Shown here: piece by piece, positions 33,457-41,184 of the stretch
Numbering within the stretch: the first letter of the stretch is position 1
Layout: every line of letters starts with the position of its first letter
Assembly: GCA_965200925.1 (NCBI GenBank)
Contig: OZ241738.1
Location: forward strand, 2,976,001 to 3,040,000
Length of the DNA: 64,000 nt
Source: WTGU01 sp965200925
GTDB lineage: Bacteria; Pseudomonadota; Alphaproteobacteria; UBA828
Direction: 5' to 3'
Translations under genes and position numbers: made by a program
Notes under the pieces: generated by a model
Told to the model about the DNA's origin: nothing
Seen by the model: the letters and a program-made list of their open reading frames with translations, nothing else
Database searches by the model: none

Positions 33457-35265
33457 TCAACGGTCCTCCGCCCGCCGCAAGCGTGCCAGCGCCGTTTCGC
33501 GCATGGCCCGCACCGATTCCAGCCCCGGCGCCAGCGCCAGCGCCCGGTCGAGGCTCTGGAGGGCCTCTTCGTACCGCCCGAGGCCGACCAGCGCGTGGCC
33601 CATGCCGGCATGGGGGAGGGCGTTCCCGGCGTCCGCCTCTATCGCAGCGCGGTAGTAGCCGAGGGCTTCGTCGAACCGTTCCTGCTTCCTGAGCGACTCT
33701 GCCAGATTCTGAAGGGCGATCGGATGGCGCGGGTCGATCGCCAGGGCGCGGCGCAGCCGTTCCTCCGCCTCGTCGAGCCGGCCCAGCCGTATGAGCGCGA
33801 CGCCGGCATTGGCATGGGCCTTGACGTCGTCCGGCGCGTGTTCCACGGCGGCGCGGGAAGCGGCCAGCGCTTCCTCCGGGTGTTGCGCGTCGAGCAGGGC
33901 TTTGCCGAGATTCTGCTGCGCGCCGCGCGCCGTGGGGTTGTGCGCGACGACGTGGGTGAAGAAGGTCACTTCGTCGCGATAGATTTCGGCGTGGCGCCAA
34001 GTCAGCGCCGCCAGAACTGCCAGCACGACCGCCCCCGCGCCCGCCGCACCTCGCCGCCACAACCCCGACGGCAGGCGCCCCGCGCCATAAGCCGCCAACC
34101 CCACGACCACCATGACCAACCCGATCCCCGCCAGATACTGGTGACGGTCCGCCACAAACGAAAACTGCATGTACCCGTAGTCCACGAAACCCAGTACCGG
34201 CGACAGCGTCACCCCGAAATACAAAACCCCCGCCAGCGGACCCCGCCCCACACGGCCGCGCAGAAACCACAGGCCCAGAACAACCGCCACCGCCACCACC
34301 ACATATGCCCACGCAACCGCGTCCCCCGCACTCACCGCCCAGTGCGGATAGATCACCGCCAGGCCGCCGGGCCAGAACAGCTTCCCCACATAGAACCACA
34401 GCGCCTGCGCCGCGATCAGCACGCGCTCCAGCGCCGTGTAGTCCAGCGAGACCGGCTCCCGCATGTTGTAGAACGACAGGTCGGCCACCGCCATCGCCAC
34501 GCCCACCGCCGCGAAGGGCGCCAAGCGCAACAGGTCGGCGCCCGTCACCCGCCCCCGCTTCCACCAGTGCCAGAGCAACAGCGCCACGGGCAGCGTGACG
34601 ACGATGGACTTGCACAGCATCCCCAGTGCGAACAGCGCGAGGGCCAGGAGGTAATGCCGAGTGCCCCGTGCGGGCTGCGGGTCTTCTGCGAAGCGGAGCC
34701 AGGCGAGGAAGGCGGTGAGGTAGAACAGGGCGGAGAGGAGGTCCTTGCGTTCGATGATCCAGGCGACGGATTCGACGTGGAGGGGATGGACGGCGAAGAC
34801 GGCGGCGACGGCCCAGGCACCGGGGACGGGGAGGCGGTGGGCGATGCGCCAGAGGAGGAGGGTGTTGGCCAGATGCAGGAGGACGTTGACGGTGTGGTAG
34901 CCGGCCGGTGCGTAGCCCCACAGCTTGTGCTCCAGCCAGAAGGTCGTGTAGACCAGAGGCCAGTAATGTCCCTCGTTCTCGATGGCGTAGGGAGAAGACC
35001 AGATACGCCCGAGACCGGACAATTCTCGAACCGCGCCGGCCTCCGTGAACGCTTCGTCGTCCCAGACGAAGCCGGCGAGGAAGGCGGGTCCGTAGCTGGC
35101 GACGACCAGCAGGGCGAGGGTCAGGGCGGCGAAGGTTTCGCGCCGCGCGTACCAGCGTTCCCCGACGGGGGTCGGGGCGGCCGCGGCCGGCGCGTTCGCC
35201 CGCGACGGAGCGCCCCGCTTCGCCGGCGCGCCAGGCGCGCGGCGTCCTCGTTTCCTGCGGCCCAT
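33457..35265 (-). CDS. TMTC-like membrane protein with C-terminal TPR repeats, copy 2
   Basis: A 602-residue tandem paralogue of the gene at 31551-33356, separated from it by 100 bases. The basic N-terminus and first helix are near-identical to copy 1, the first loop reads GFVWDDEAF instead of GFVWDDRIF and diverges for about 25 residues, then residues of the membrane core are identical. The C-terminal TPR region (about residues 435-602) is clearly related but has many substitutions (HPEEALAASRAAVEHAPDD, RYEEALQSLDRAL). Conserved core with divergent loop and TPR tail suggests a shared reaction with different acceptors. It is the first gene of the minus-strand glycosyltransferase run and is divergent from etfB. 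Confidence 0.8.
   Translation of the reverse strand: MGRRKRGRRAPGAPAKRGAPSRANAPAAAAPTPVGERWYARRETFAALTLALLVVASYGPAFLAGFVWDDEAFTEAGAVRELSGLGRIWSSPYAIENEGHYWPLVYTTFWLEHKLWGYAPAGYHTVNVLLHLANTLLLWRIAHRLPVPGAWAVAAVFAVHPLHVESVAWIIERKDLLSALFYLTAFLAWLRFAEDPQPARGTRHYLLALALFALGMLCKSIVVTLPVALLLWHWWKRGRVTGADLLRLAPFAAVGVAMAVADLSFYNMREPVSLDYTALERVLIAAQALWFYVGKLFWPGGLAVIYPHWAVSAGDAVAWAYVVVAVAVVLGLWFLRGRVGRGPLAGVLYFGVTLSPVLGFVDYGYMQFSFVADRHQYLAGIGLVMVVVGLAAYGAGRLPSGLWRRGAAGAGAVVLAVLAALTWRHAEIYRDEVTFFTHVVAHNPTARGAQQNLGKALLDAQHPEEALAASRAAVEHAPDDVKAHANAGVALIRLGRLDEAEERLRRALAIDPRHPIALQNLAESLRKQERFDEALGYYRAAIEADAGNALPHAGMGHALVGLGRYEEALQSLDRALALAPGLESVRAMRETALARLRRAEDR
33972..34976. repeat. 1005-bp direct repeat, right copy (core of TMTC-like copy 2)
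   Basis: This is the partner of 32063-33067, identical throughout by eye. The first mismatches lie immediately outside on both sides. A third shared stretch near the N-terminus keeps the same 1909-base offset, so the pair derives from one tandem duplication. Confidence 0.95.
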
Positions 35266-35432
35266 CGTGCCCCGAACCCTTGCGCGGGAGAAGGGAGGAA
35301 TCAAGCCGACGCGCGCCGGACGCAGGCGGGCGGCGTTGACTCGCTGCCGGGGCGGTCCTAGTGTGCGGCCGCGAAAACGCCGGGGTTTCCGCATCTTCCG
35401 GGGCGGCCGGGCACCGCCGAACGAGGAGCCGG

Positions 35433-36185
35433 ATGAAGGTTCTCGTCGCGATCAAGCGCACCATCGACGCGAACGTGAAGGTCCGGGTCAAGTCCGACGA
35501 AACCGGCGTCGAAACGGCCAATGTGAAGATGGCGATGAACCCCTTCTGCGAGATCGCGGTCGAGGAAGCGGTGCGCCTGAAGGAAGCCGGCCACGCAGAC
35601 GAGATCGTCGCCGTCTCCGCCGGCGGGGAGAAGGTCCAGGAGACCCTGCGCACGGCGCTGGCGATGGGCGCGGACCGGGCGATCCACATCGCCACCGATA
35701 TCGATCTCCAGCCGCTCGCGGTGGCGAAGCTCCTGAAGGCGGTCGTCGAGGCGGAGGGGCCGGGCCTCGTAATCGCCGGCAAGCAGGCGATCGACGACGA
35801 CAGCAACCAGACCGGCCAGATGCTGGCGGCGCTCCTGGACTGGCCGCAGGCGACCTTCGTCTCGGAAATCGTGCTCAAGGGAGAGAGCGCCGACGTGACG
35901 CGCGAGATCGACGGCGGGCTCGAGACCTTGAACGTCAACCTGCCGGCGGTGATCACCACCGACCTCAGGCTCAACGAACCGCGCTATGCCTCCCTCCCCA
36001 ACATCATGAAGGCCAGGAGGAAGCCGATCGACCGCAAGGAAGCCGAGGCGTTCGACGTGGACATCGCGCCGCGGCTCGTGCTCCGCAAGGTGGCCGAGCC
36101 GCCGCGGCGCCAGGCGGGCGTGAAGGTGAAGGACGCCGCCGAGCTCGTGGCCCGGCTGCGCGACGACGCGAAGGTGATCGGATGA
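35433..36185 (+). CDS. etfB: Electron transfer flavoprotein, beta subunit
   Basis: A 250-residue ETF beta subunit. It starts MKVLVAIKRTIDANVKVRVK, carries EEAVRLKEAGHADEIVAVS and GKQAIDDDSNQTGQMLAALL with the AMP-binding residues, and ends with LNEPRYASLPNIMKARRKP, the ETF-beta signature and recognition loop region. The upstream in-frame ATG at 35361 is rejected because ACGAGGAGCCGG lies directly before 35433 and the length then matches the family. With EtfA it takes electrons from acyl-CoA and other dehydrogenases and passes them to ETF-quinone oxidoreductase. Its stop overlaps the etfA start (ATGA). Confidence 0.96.
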   Translation: MKVLVAIKRTIDANVKVRVKSDETGVETANVKMAMNPFCEIAVEEAVRLKEAGHADEIVAVSAGGEKVQETLRTALAMGADRAIHIATDIDLQPLAVAKLLKAVVEAEGPGLVIAGKQAIDDDSNQTGQMLAALLDWPQATFVSEIVLKGESADVTREIDGGLETLNVNLPAVITTDLRLNEPRYASLPNIMKARRKPIDRKEAEAFDVDIAPRLVLRKVAEPPRRQAGVKVKDAAELVARLRDDAKVIG

Positions 36186-37135
36186 GCGTCCTCGTCCTGG
36201 CCGAGCACGACAACGCCGCGCTCGGGCGGGCCAGCCTCCACGCGGTGACCGCCGCGCGCGCGTTCGGCGACGAGGTCCATCTGCTGGTCGCGGGTTCGGG
36301 TTCGGCCCCGGCCGCGCAGGCGGCGGCCTGCGTCGCCGGAGTCGACAAGGTCCTGCACGTCGATTCGCCGGCCTTTGCGCATCCGCTCGCCGAGAACTTG
36401 GCCCCCCTCGTGGTCGGGCTGGCGGAGGGCTACGGCCACCTGCTGGCGGCCGCCACCACCTTCGGCAAGAACGTCATGCCGAGGGTCGCGGCCCTGCTGG
36501 ATGTGGCCCAGATCTCCGACGTGATCGAGATTGTCTCGGAGAGCGTCTTCGTCCGCCCCACCCACGCGGGCAACGCCATCGCTACCGTCGAGAGTCGCGA
36601 CGCCACGAAGGTCGTCACCGTGCGCGCGACGGCGTTCGACGCCGCGCCGGCGGAGGGCGGCGCGGCGTCCGTCGAGGGGGTGTCCGGCCCCGGCGACCGG
36701 GGGTCGGTCCGCTTCGTCAGGCACGAACTGAGCAAGTCCGACCGGCCGGAATTGACCAGCGCCGGGATCGTGGTCTCGGGCGGCCGCGGGATGCAGAGCG
36801 GCGACAATTTCGCCCTGATCGAGGCGGTGGCGGACCGGCTCGGCGCCGCCGTCGGCGCCTCGCGCGCGGCGGTCGATGCCGGCTACGTCCCCAATGATTT
36901 CCAGGTCGGCCAGACCGGCAAGGTGGTGGCACCCGAGCTCTACGTCGCCGTCGGCATTTCGGGGGCCATCCAGCATCTGGCCGGCATGAAGGACAGCAAG
37001 GTCATCTGCGCCATCAACAAGGACGAGGAAGCACCGATCTTCCAGATCGCCGACTTCGGCTTGGTGGCTGACCTGTTCGAGGCCCTGCCGGCGCTCGCCG
37101 AGGAACTCGATCGACAGGGCCTGTCGAAGGTCTGA
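36182..37135 (+). CDS. etfA: Electron transfer flavoprotein, alpha subunit
   Basis: A 317-residue ETF alpha subunit. The N-terminal domain begins SVLVLAEHDNAAL, and the C-terminal FAD domain has VVSGGRGM, GASRAAVDAGYVPNDFQVGQTG and SGAIQHLAGMKDSKVICAIN followed by KDEEAPIFQIAD, the ETF-alpha signature. The subunit binds FAD and pairs with EtfB, translated from an overlapping start. The following gene encodes a 3-hydroxyacyl-CoA dehydrogenase, ten bases later, which places the trio in beta-oxidation or polyhydroxybutyrate-related metabolism. Confidence 0.96.
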   Translation: MSVLVLAEHDNAALGRASLHAVTAARAFGDEVHLLVAGSGSAPAAQAAACVAGVDKVLHVDSPAFAHPLAENLAPLVVGLAEGYGHLLAAATTFGKNVMPRVAALLDVAQISDVIEIVSESVFVRPTHAGNAIATVESRDATKVVTVRATAFDAAPAEGGAASVEGVSGPGDRGSVRFVRHELSKSDRPELTSAGIVVSGGRGMQSGDNFALIEAVADRLGAAVGASRAAVDAGYVPNDFQVGQTGKVVAPELYVAVGISGAIQHLAGMKDSKVICAINKDEEAPIFQIADFGLVADLFEALPALAEELDRQGLSKV

Positions 37136-37144
37136 ACCGCCGCC

Positions 37145-38017
37145 ATGGTGCAGACAATCGGGATCATCGGGGCGGGGCGGATGGGCGGCGGAATCGCCCA
37201 TGTCGCGGCCCTGGCCGGCTTCGACGTCGTGCTGACCGACGTGGGGCAGGCGGCGCTCGACGCGGCCCTCGGGACGATCCGCACCAATCTCGGCCGCCAG
37301 GCGCGCAAGGGCGCGATCACCGATGCGCAGCGGGACGCGGCGCTGGGGCGGATCACCACCGCCGTCGGCCTGGAGGCGCTCGCGTCCGTCGACCTCGCGG
37401 TCGAGGCGGTGGTCGAGGACGAAGCGGTCAAGAAATCCGTCTTCGCTGCGCTGCGGGACGTGCTGCCGGCGCACGCCATCATCTGCACCAACAGCTCGTC
37501 GATCTCCGTCACCCGGCTTGCCGCCAACACCGACCGTCCCGGCAAGTTCATGGGCATGCATTTCATGAACCCGGTGCCGATGATGGCGCTGGTCGAGTTG
37601 GTCCGCGGCATCGCCACGGAGGAAACAACCTACGAGGCGGTGCATGCGGTCACCGAGCGCATGGGCAAGACCGCCGCCATGGCCGAGGACTTCCCGGCCT
37701 TTATCGTGAACCGCATCCTCATGCCCATGGTCAACGAGGCGATCTATGCGCTCTACGAGGGCGTGGGCACCGTGCGGGCGATCGATACCGCGATGAAGCT
37801 CGGCGCCCATCACCGCATGGGGCCGCTGGAACTCGCCGATTTCATCGGCCTCGACACCTGCCACGGCATCATGCAGGTGCTCTACGAGGGCCTGGCGGAC
37901 AGCAAATACCGCCCCTGCCCCCTGCTCGCCAAATACGTCGAGGCCGGCTGGCTCGGCCGCAAGACCGGCCGGGGCTTCTACGACTATTCGGGAGAGACCC
38001 CGGTCCCCACCCGCTGA
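37145..38017 (+). CDS. 3-hydroxybutyryl-CoA dehydrogenase
   Basis: A 290-residue NAD-dependent 3-hydroxyacyl-CoA dehydrogenase, about the usual 280-295. The Rossmann loop is IGIIGAGRMGGGIAHVAAL, the catalytic His lies in GMHFMNPVPMM (about residue 139) and the paired Glu in LVELVRG. The C-terminal domain has DFPAFIVNRILMPMVNEA and GPLELADFIGLDTC. It interconverts acetoacetyl-CoA and 3-hydroxybutyryl-CoA. The position directly behind etfBA is common in alphaproteobacteria. Its last 34 bases overlap the convergent DUF962 gene. Confidence 0.93.
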   Translation: MVQTIGIIGAGRMGGGIAHVAALAGFDVVLTDVGQAALDAALGTIRTNLGRQARKGAITDAQRDAALGRITTAVGLEALASVDLAVEAVVEDEAVKKSVFAALRDVLPAHAIICTNSSSISVTRLAANTDRPGKFMGMHFMNPVPMMALVELVRGIATEETTYEAVHAVTERMGKTAAMAEDFPAFIVNRILMPMVNEAIYALYEGVGTVRAIDTAMKLGAHHRMGPLELADFIGLDTCHGIMQVLYEGLADSKYRPCPLLAKYVEAGWLGRKTGRGFYDYSGETPVPTR

Positions 38018-38400
38018 CCACGGCGGGGCCGAAGGCCCGCGCCTCCTTTCTGAAATGCCGGCTGACGCTCGCCGTTTGCGGCGAGGCGTTCGGCTTCCGA
38101 CTCCATGCGGCCGAGCCACATGAGGCCCCACATGTGGAAGTCTCCGACGAGGCTGAACAGCGGGTAAGTGAAAGTCGCGGGCCGATTGCGCTCGATCAGG
38201 GCGTGGCCCAACCAAGCAAAGAGGTAGCCGCAGACGAGCGCCGCCGGCAAGAGGCGCGGCTCGCCGACGAGGCCGGCCGCGATGAGCAGGGCGACGGCGC
38301 CCGTGGTTCCCACGAAATGCAGCCGGCGCGTGCCGGGCCGGCGGTGTTCGGCGATGTAATAGGGCCAGAACGCCCGATACCGGCGAATCCGCTCGTTCAT
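37984..38400 (-). CDS. DUF962 (Mpo1/YGL010w-like) membrane protein
   Basis: A 138-residue protein with the DUF962 pattern: FWPYYIAEHRRPGTRRLHFVGTTGA carries the conserved His residues (quoted by core EHRRPGTRRLHF), then two hydrophobic helices and GHALIERNRPATFTYPLFSLVGDF split around a conserved HxxxE-like turn. Yeast Mpo1 is an iron-dependent dioxygenase acting on 2-hydroxy fatty acids; whether bacterial members do this is not established. The C-terminal 35 residues are low-complexity and overlap the convergent dehydrogenase gene by 34 bases. Confidence 0.78.
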   Translation of the reverse strand: MNERIRRYRAFWPYYIAEHRRPGTRRLHFVGTTGAVALLIAAGLVGEPRLLPAALVCGYLFAWLGHALIERNRPATFTYPLFSLVGDFHMWGLMWLGRMESEAERLAANGERQPAFQKGGAGLRPRRGQRVGTGVSPE

Positions 38401-38452
38401 CCCTCCGGTCCCTCCGGCGGCGTTTCCGCGCGCCGCCGCCGATCCTGTATTC

Positions 38453-38458
38453 TATACT
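38453..38458 (+). promoter_or_regulatory. Possible -10 element upstream of the thioredoxin-like gene
   Basis: TATACT in a locally AT-rich stretch (TATTCTATACT), 40 bases before the ATG at 38499. It resembles a sigma-70 -10 box; the -35 region is GC-rich and unclear. Confidence 0.35.
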
Positions 38459-38498
38459 CGCGGCGTTCGACTCCGCGACACCTGAGGAGGCCGTGGCC

Positions 38499-39056
38499 AT
38501 GCCGGCACTGACCACTCCCGCCTGTGAGATCGGCTGGCAAGCCGCCGACTTCCGCCTCGAGGGAATCGACGGCAGGGCCTACACGCTCGCGAACTGCGCG
38601 GGCGAGAAGGCCACCCTCGTGATGTTCCTCTGCAACCACTGTCCGTTCGTGAAGGCGATCATCGACCGCATCGTGCGGGACGTGGACGCGCTGGCGGGCC
38701 GGGGAGTCGGGGCGGTCGCGATCATGCCCAACGACACCGAGGCCTATCCCGCCGATTCCTTCGACAACATGAAGGCCTTCGCCGTCGCCCACGGGTTCGG
38801 CTTCCCCTATCTCATCGACCGGACCCAGGAGACGGCCCGCGCCTACGATGCGGTCTGCACGCCGGATTTCTTCGGCTTCGACGCGGCGCTCGGCCTGCGC
38901 TATCGTGGCCGCCTCGACGCCTCGCGGATGGAACCGGTGGCCGGCGCGCGCCGCGAGTTGTTCGACGCCATGGCCCGGATCGCCGAGACCGGGACCGGCC
39001 CCGAGGAGCAACTGCCGAGCATGGGCTGCTCGATCAAGTGGCGCGAGGCCGCCTGA
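38499..39056 (+). CDS. Thioredoxin-fold (AhpC/TSA-like) redox protein
   Basis: A 185-residue thioredoxin-fold protein. ATG 38499 is preferred to GTG 38493 because TGAGGAGG ends eight bases before it. The active site is MFLCNHCPFVKAI, a CxxC (CNHC) motif near residue 47 in the position of the peroxiredoxin cysteine. The remainder has YPADSFDNMKAFA and GFPYLIDRTQETARAYDAVCTPDFF, characteristic of the widespread group annotated as thioredoxin family proteins with AhpC/TSA domains. It has no signal peptide, so it acts in the cytosol. The substrate of the disulfide exchange or peroxidase reaction is unknown. Confidence 0.85.
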   Translation: MPALTTPACEIGWQAADFRLEGIDGRAYTLANCAGEKATLVMFLCNHCPFVKAIIDRIVRDVDALAGRGVGAVAIMPNDTEAYPADSFDNMKAFAVAHGFGFPYLIDRTQETARAYDAVCTPDFFGFDAALGLRYRGRLDASRMEPVAGARRELFDAMARIAETGTGPEEQLPSMGCSIKWREAA

Positions 39057-39119
39057 ACCGGGAGCGGGAAAACCGGCGCCACGCCGGAGCCACCAGGTAG
39101 CGCTGAAGGGAGACGCGGC

Positions 39120-39839
39120 GTGGCGGACATCTTCCGCGAAGTCGACGAAGACATAAGGCAGGAGCGCTATCTCAAGTTATGGCGCCGCTGGCGCTACTGG
39201 CTGCTGGGGGTCGCCGCGGTCGCGCTCGGCGGGGCGGTCGCCTATGTGGTCATCGACGACGCCAGGGAGAGCGCCCGCCAGGCCGAAGGGCGCCAGTTCG
39301 CCGCGGCGCTCGACGCGCTCGATGTCGGCCGCGATTCGGAGGCGGCGGACCGCTTCGCCGCTCTCGCCGCCGAGGCGAGCACCGGCTATGCCGCGCTGGC
39401 GCGAATCGCGGAGGCGGACGCCCGTGCCCGGCGGGGGGACGTCGCCGGCGCGGTCGCCGCTTACGACCTCATGGCCCGCGACGGCCGCGTGCCCGCTCTC
39501 TACCGCGACCTCGCGGCGCTACTCGCCGCCCAGCGATCCATCGACCGCACGCCGGCGGCGGAGATCGACCAGCGGCTCGCGCCCCTCGTCGTCGGCGCCT
39601 CGCCGTGGCGGCCGCTGGCGGCGGAACTGTCCGGGATCGCCGCGTTGCGCGCTGGAGACGAGGGCACTGCACGCGCCGTCTTCGCCGCGCTCGTGGGCGA
39701 CCAGGCCGCCCCGATCAGCCAGCGGCAGCGCGCCGCCGAACTGCTGGCGAGCCTCGGCGGCAGCCTCGAGGACGCCCAGGCGGGCGACGATCCCTTCGCA
39801 GCCGGCGGTGAAAGCGCGGGCGAGGAGGCGGCGCAATGA
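39120..39839 (+). CDS. Membrane-anchored tetratricopeptide-like protein (YfgM-like) upstream of bamB
   Basis: A 239-residue protein from GTG 39120. A short cytoplasmic N-terminus (ADIFREVDEDIRQERYLKLWRRW) precedes one membrane helix (YWLLGVAAVALGGAVAYVVI), and the rest is a periplasmic helical-repeat domain. This layout matches YfgM, an ancillary SecYEG/chaperone partner encoded before bamB and der in many proteobacteria. Its stop overlaps the bamB start by four bases. It probably helps pass outer-membrane proteins from the translocon to periplasmic chaperones; this is inferred from context. Confidence 0.82.
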   Translation: MADIFREVDEDIRQERYLKLWRRWRYWLLGVAAVALGGAVAYVVIDDARESARQAEGRQFAAALDALDVGRDSEAADRFAALAAEASTGYAALARIAEADARARRGDVAGAVAAYDLMARDGRVPALYRDLAALLAAQRSIDRTPAAEIDQRLAPLVVGASPWRPLAAELSGIAALRAGDEGTARAVFAALVGDQAAPISQRQRAAELLASLGGSLEDAQAGDDPFAAGGESAGEEAAQ

Positions 39840-41176
39840 AGACCACACGTCTCGCGGGGCGCACGGGCGGCCTCCTGATTCTCAGCGTCGGCTTGGCCGG
39901 CTGCGGCCTCCTGTCTGACTGGACGGGCGCGTCGGAAGACCCGCTGCTGCCGGGGGAACGCATCGCGGTGATGTCCCTCGAACGGACGCTGGAGCCCGAC
40001 CCCGCCGCCGCGGCGCTGCCGGTGCGTCTGCCGGTGCCCCGCGCGAACGAGTCCTGGCCCCAGACCGGCGGCGGCCCCGGCCACGCCCTGCGGCACGTGG
40101 TGTTCGCCGACGCGCCCGCCGCGCTCTGGCAGGTCGATATCGGCAGCGGCTCCGGCGGCGACGCGCGGCTCCTGGCGCCGCCGGTGGTGGCCGGCGGGCG
40201 AGTCTTCGCCATGGATGCGGAAAGCGTCGTCTCGGCCATCGGCGCGGCCGCGGGGCGGGCGCTGTGGGCGACAGACACCGCGCGCGAGGCGGAAGGGGAC
40301 GGCTTCGGCGGCGGCCTCGCGGCGGCGGGCGGGCGCGTGTTCGCGGCCACCGGTTTCGGCGATGTGCTGGCGCTGGACGCGGAGACCGGCGCGGTGCAAT
40401 GGCGGCGGACGCTCGGTATTCCGATGCGCGCGCCGCCCGCGGCGGCGGGCGGGCGCGTGTTCGTGGTGACCCACGACAACCGGCTCTGGGCGCTCGACGC
40501 CGCCACCGGCACCGTCCAGTGGAGCCATGCGGGAATCGTCGAGACGGCGCGCCTGCTGGGCGGCGCGAGCCCCGCCGTGGAAGGCGAGGTCGTCGTCGCG
40601 CCCTATTCGTCCGGGGAGATCGCCGCGCTGCGGGTCGAGAACGGCCGCGCGGTCTGGGCCGATACTCTGGCCTCCCCGGGCGTCCTCGTGGAGACGCTGG
40701 CCGCGTTCAACGACATCGTCGGCAGCCCCGCGATCGACCGTGGCGTCGTCTTCGCGATCGGCCAGGGCGGCCCCCTGGTCGCCATCGATCTGCGGACCGG
40801 CGGGCGGGTCTGGGAGCGGGAGGTTGCCGGGCGCGAGATGCCGTGGAGCGCCGGCGACGTCCTGTTCGTGACCACCGGCGACGGTGAAGTCGTCTGCCTC
40901 TCCCGCGAGGATGGCGCCATCCGCTGGGTGCGGCCTCTGCCGCGCTTCGCGGATCCGGAGGAACGCGACGAGCCGCTCTTCTGGACCGGCCCGATCCTGG
41001 CCGGGGGGCGGTTGATCGTCCTGGGTTCAGATGGCGCGGCCTTGTCGATCTCGCCCCATGACGGGAGCGTTCTGGGCCGCTTCGATCTGCCCGGCGGCGC
41101 CCGCCTCCCGCCGGTCGTCGCCGACGGAACGCTGTTCGTCCTGACCGAGGGAGCGAATCTGGTCGCGCTGCGCTGA
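39836..41176 (+). CDS. bamB: Outer membrane protein assembly factor BamB (PQQ-like beta-propeller lipoprotein)
   Basis: A 446-residue lipoprotein. The signal peptide ends in the lipobox LAGC (Cys at about residue 23). The rest is an eight-bladed PQQ-like propeller whose repeats are easy to see, for example GGRVFAATGFGDVLALDAETGAVQW (quoted by its core VLALDAETGAVQW) and LWALDAATGTVQW. The DNA of two blades repeats the stretch encoding AAAGGRVF exactly 120 bases apart. BamB assists beta-barrel insertion with BamA. It is translationally coupled to the TPR protein and nine bases upstream of der. Confidence 0.9.
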   Translation: MKTTRLAGRTGGLLILSVGLAGCGLLSDWTGASEDPLLPGERIAVMSLERTLEPDPAAAALPVRLPVPRANESWPQTGGGPGHALRHVVFADAPAALWQVDIGSGSGGDARLLAPPVVAGGRVFAMDAESVVSAIGAAAGRALWATDTAREAEGDGFGGGLAAAGGRVFAATGFGDVLALDAETGAVQWRRTLGIPMRAPPAAAGGRVFVVTHDNRLWALDAATGTVQWSHAGIVETARLLGGASPAVEGEVVVAPYSSGEIAALRVENGRAVWADTLASPGVLVETLAAFNDIVGSPAIDRGVVFAIGQGGPLVAIDLRTGGRVWEREVAGREMPWSAGDVLFVTTGDGEVVCLSREDGAIRWVRPLPRFADPEERDEPLFWTGPILAGGRLIVLGSDGAALSISPHDGSVLGRFDLPGGARLPPVVADGTLFVLTEGANLVALR

Positions 41177-41184
41177 GGCGGCCG

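Noticed and set aside
33362..35974. Very long minus-strand open frame (870 codons) crossing both TMTC copy 2 and etfB
   Set aside because: It is in a different frame from the recognisable proteins, its translation is Arg/Pro/Gly-rich low complexity, and it runs antisense through etfB. Long shadow frames are expected at this GC content.
40321..40463. Repeated 25-base DNA stretches 120 bases apart in bamB
   Set aside because: They encode equivalent strands of successive propeller blades and need no special explanation.
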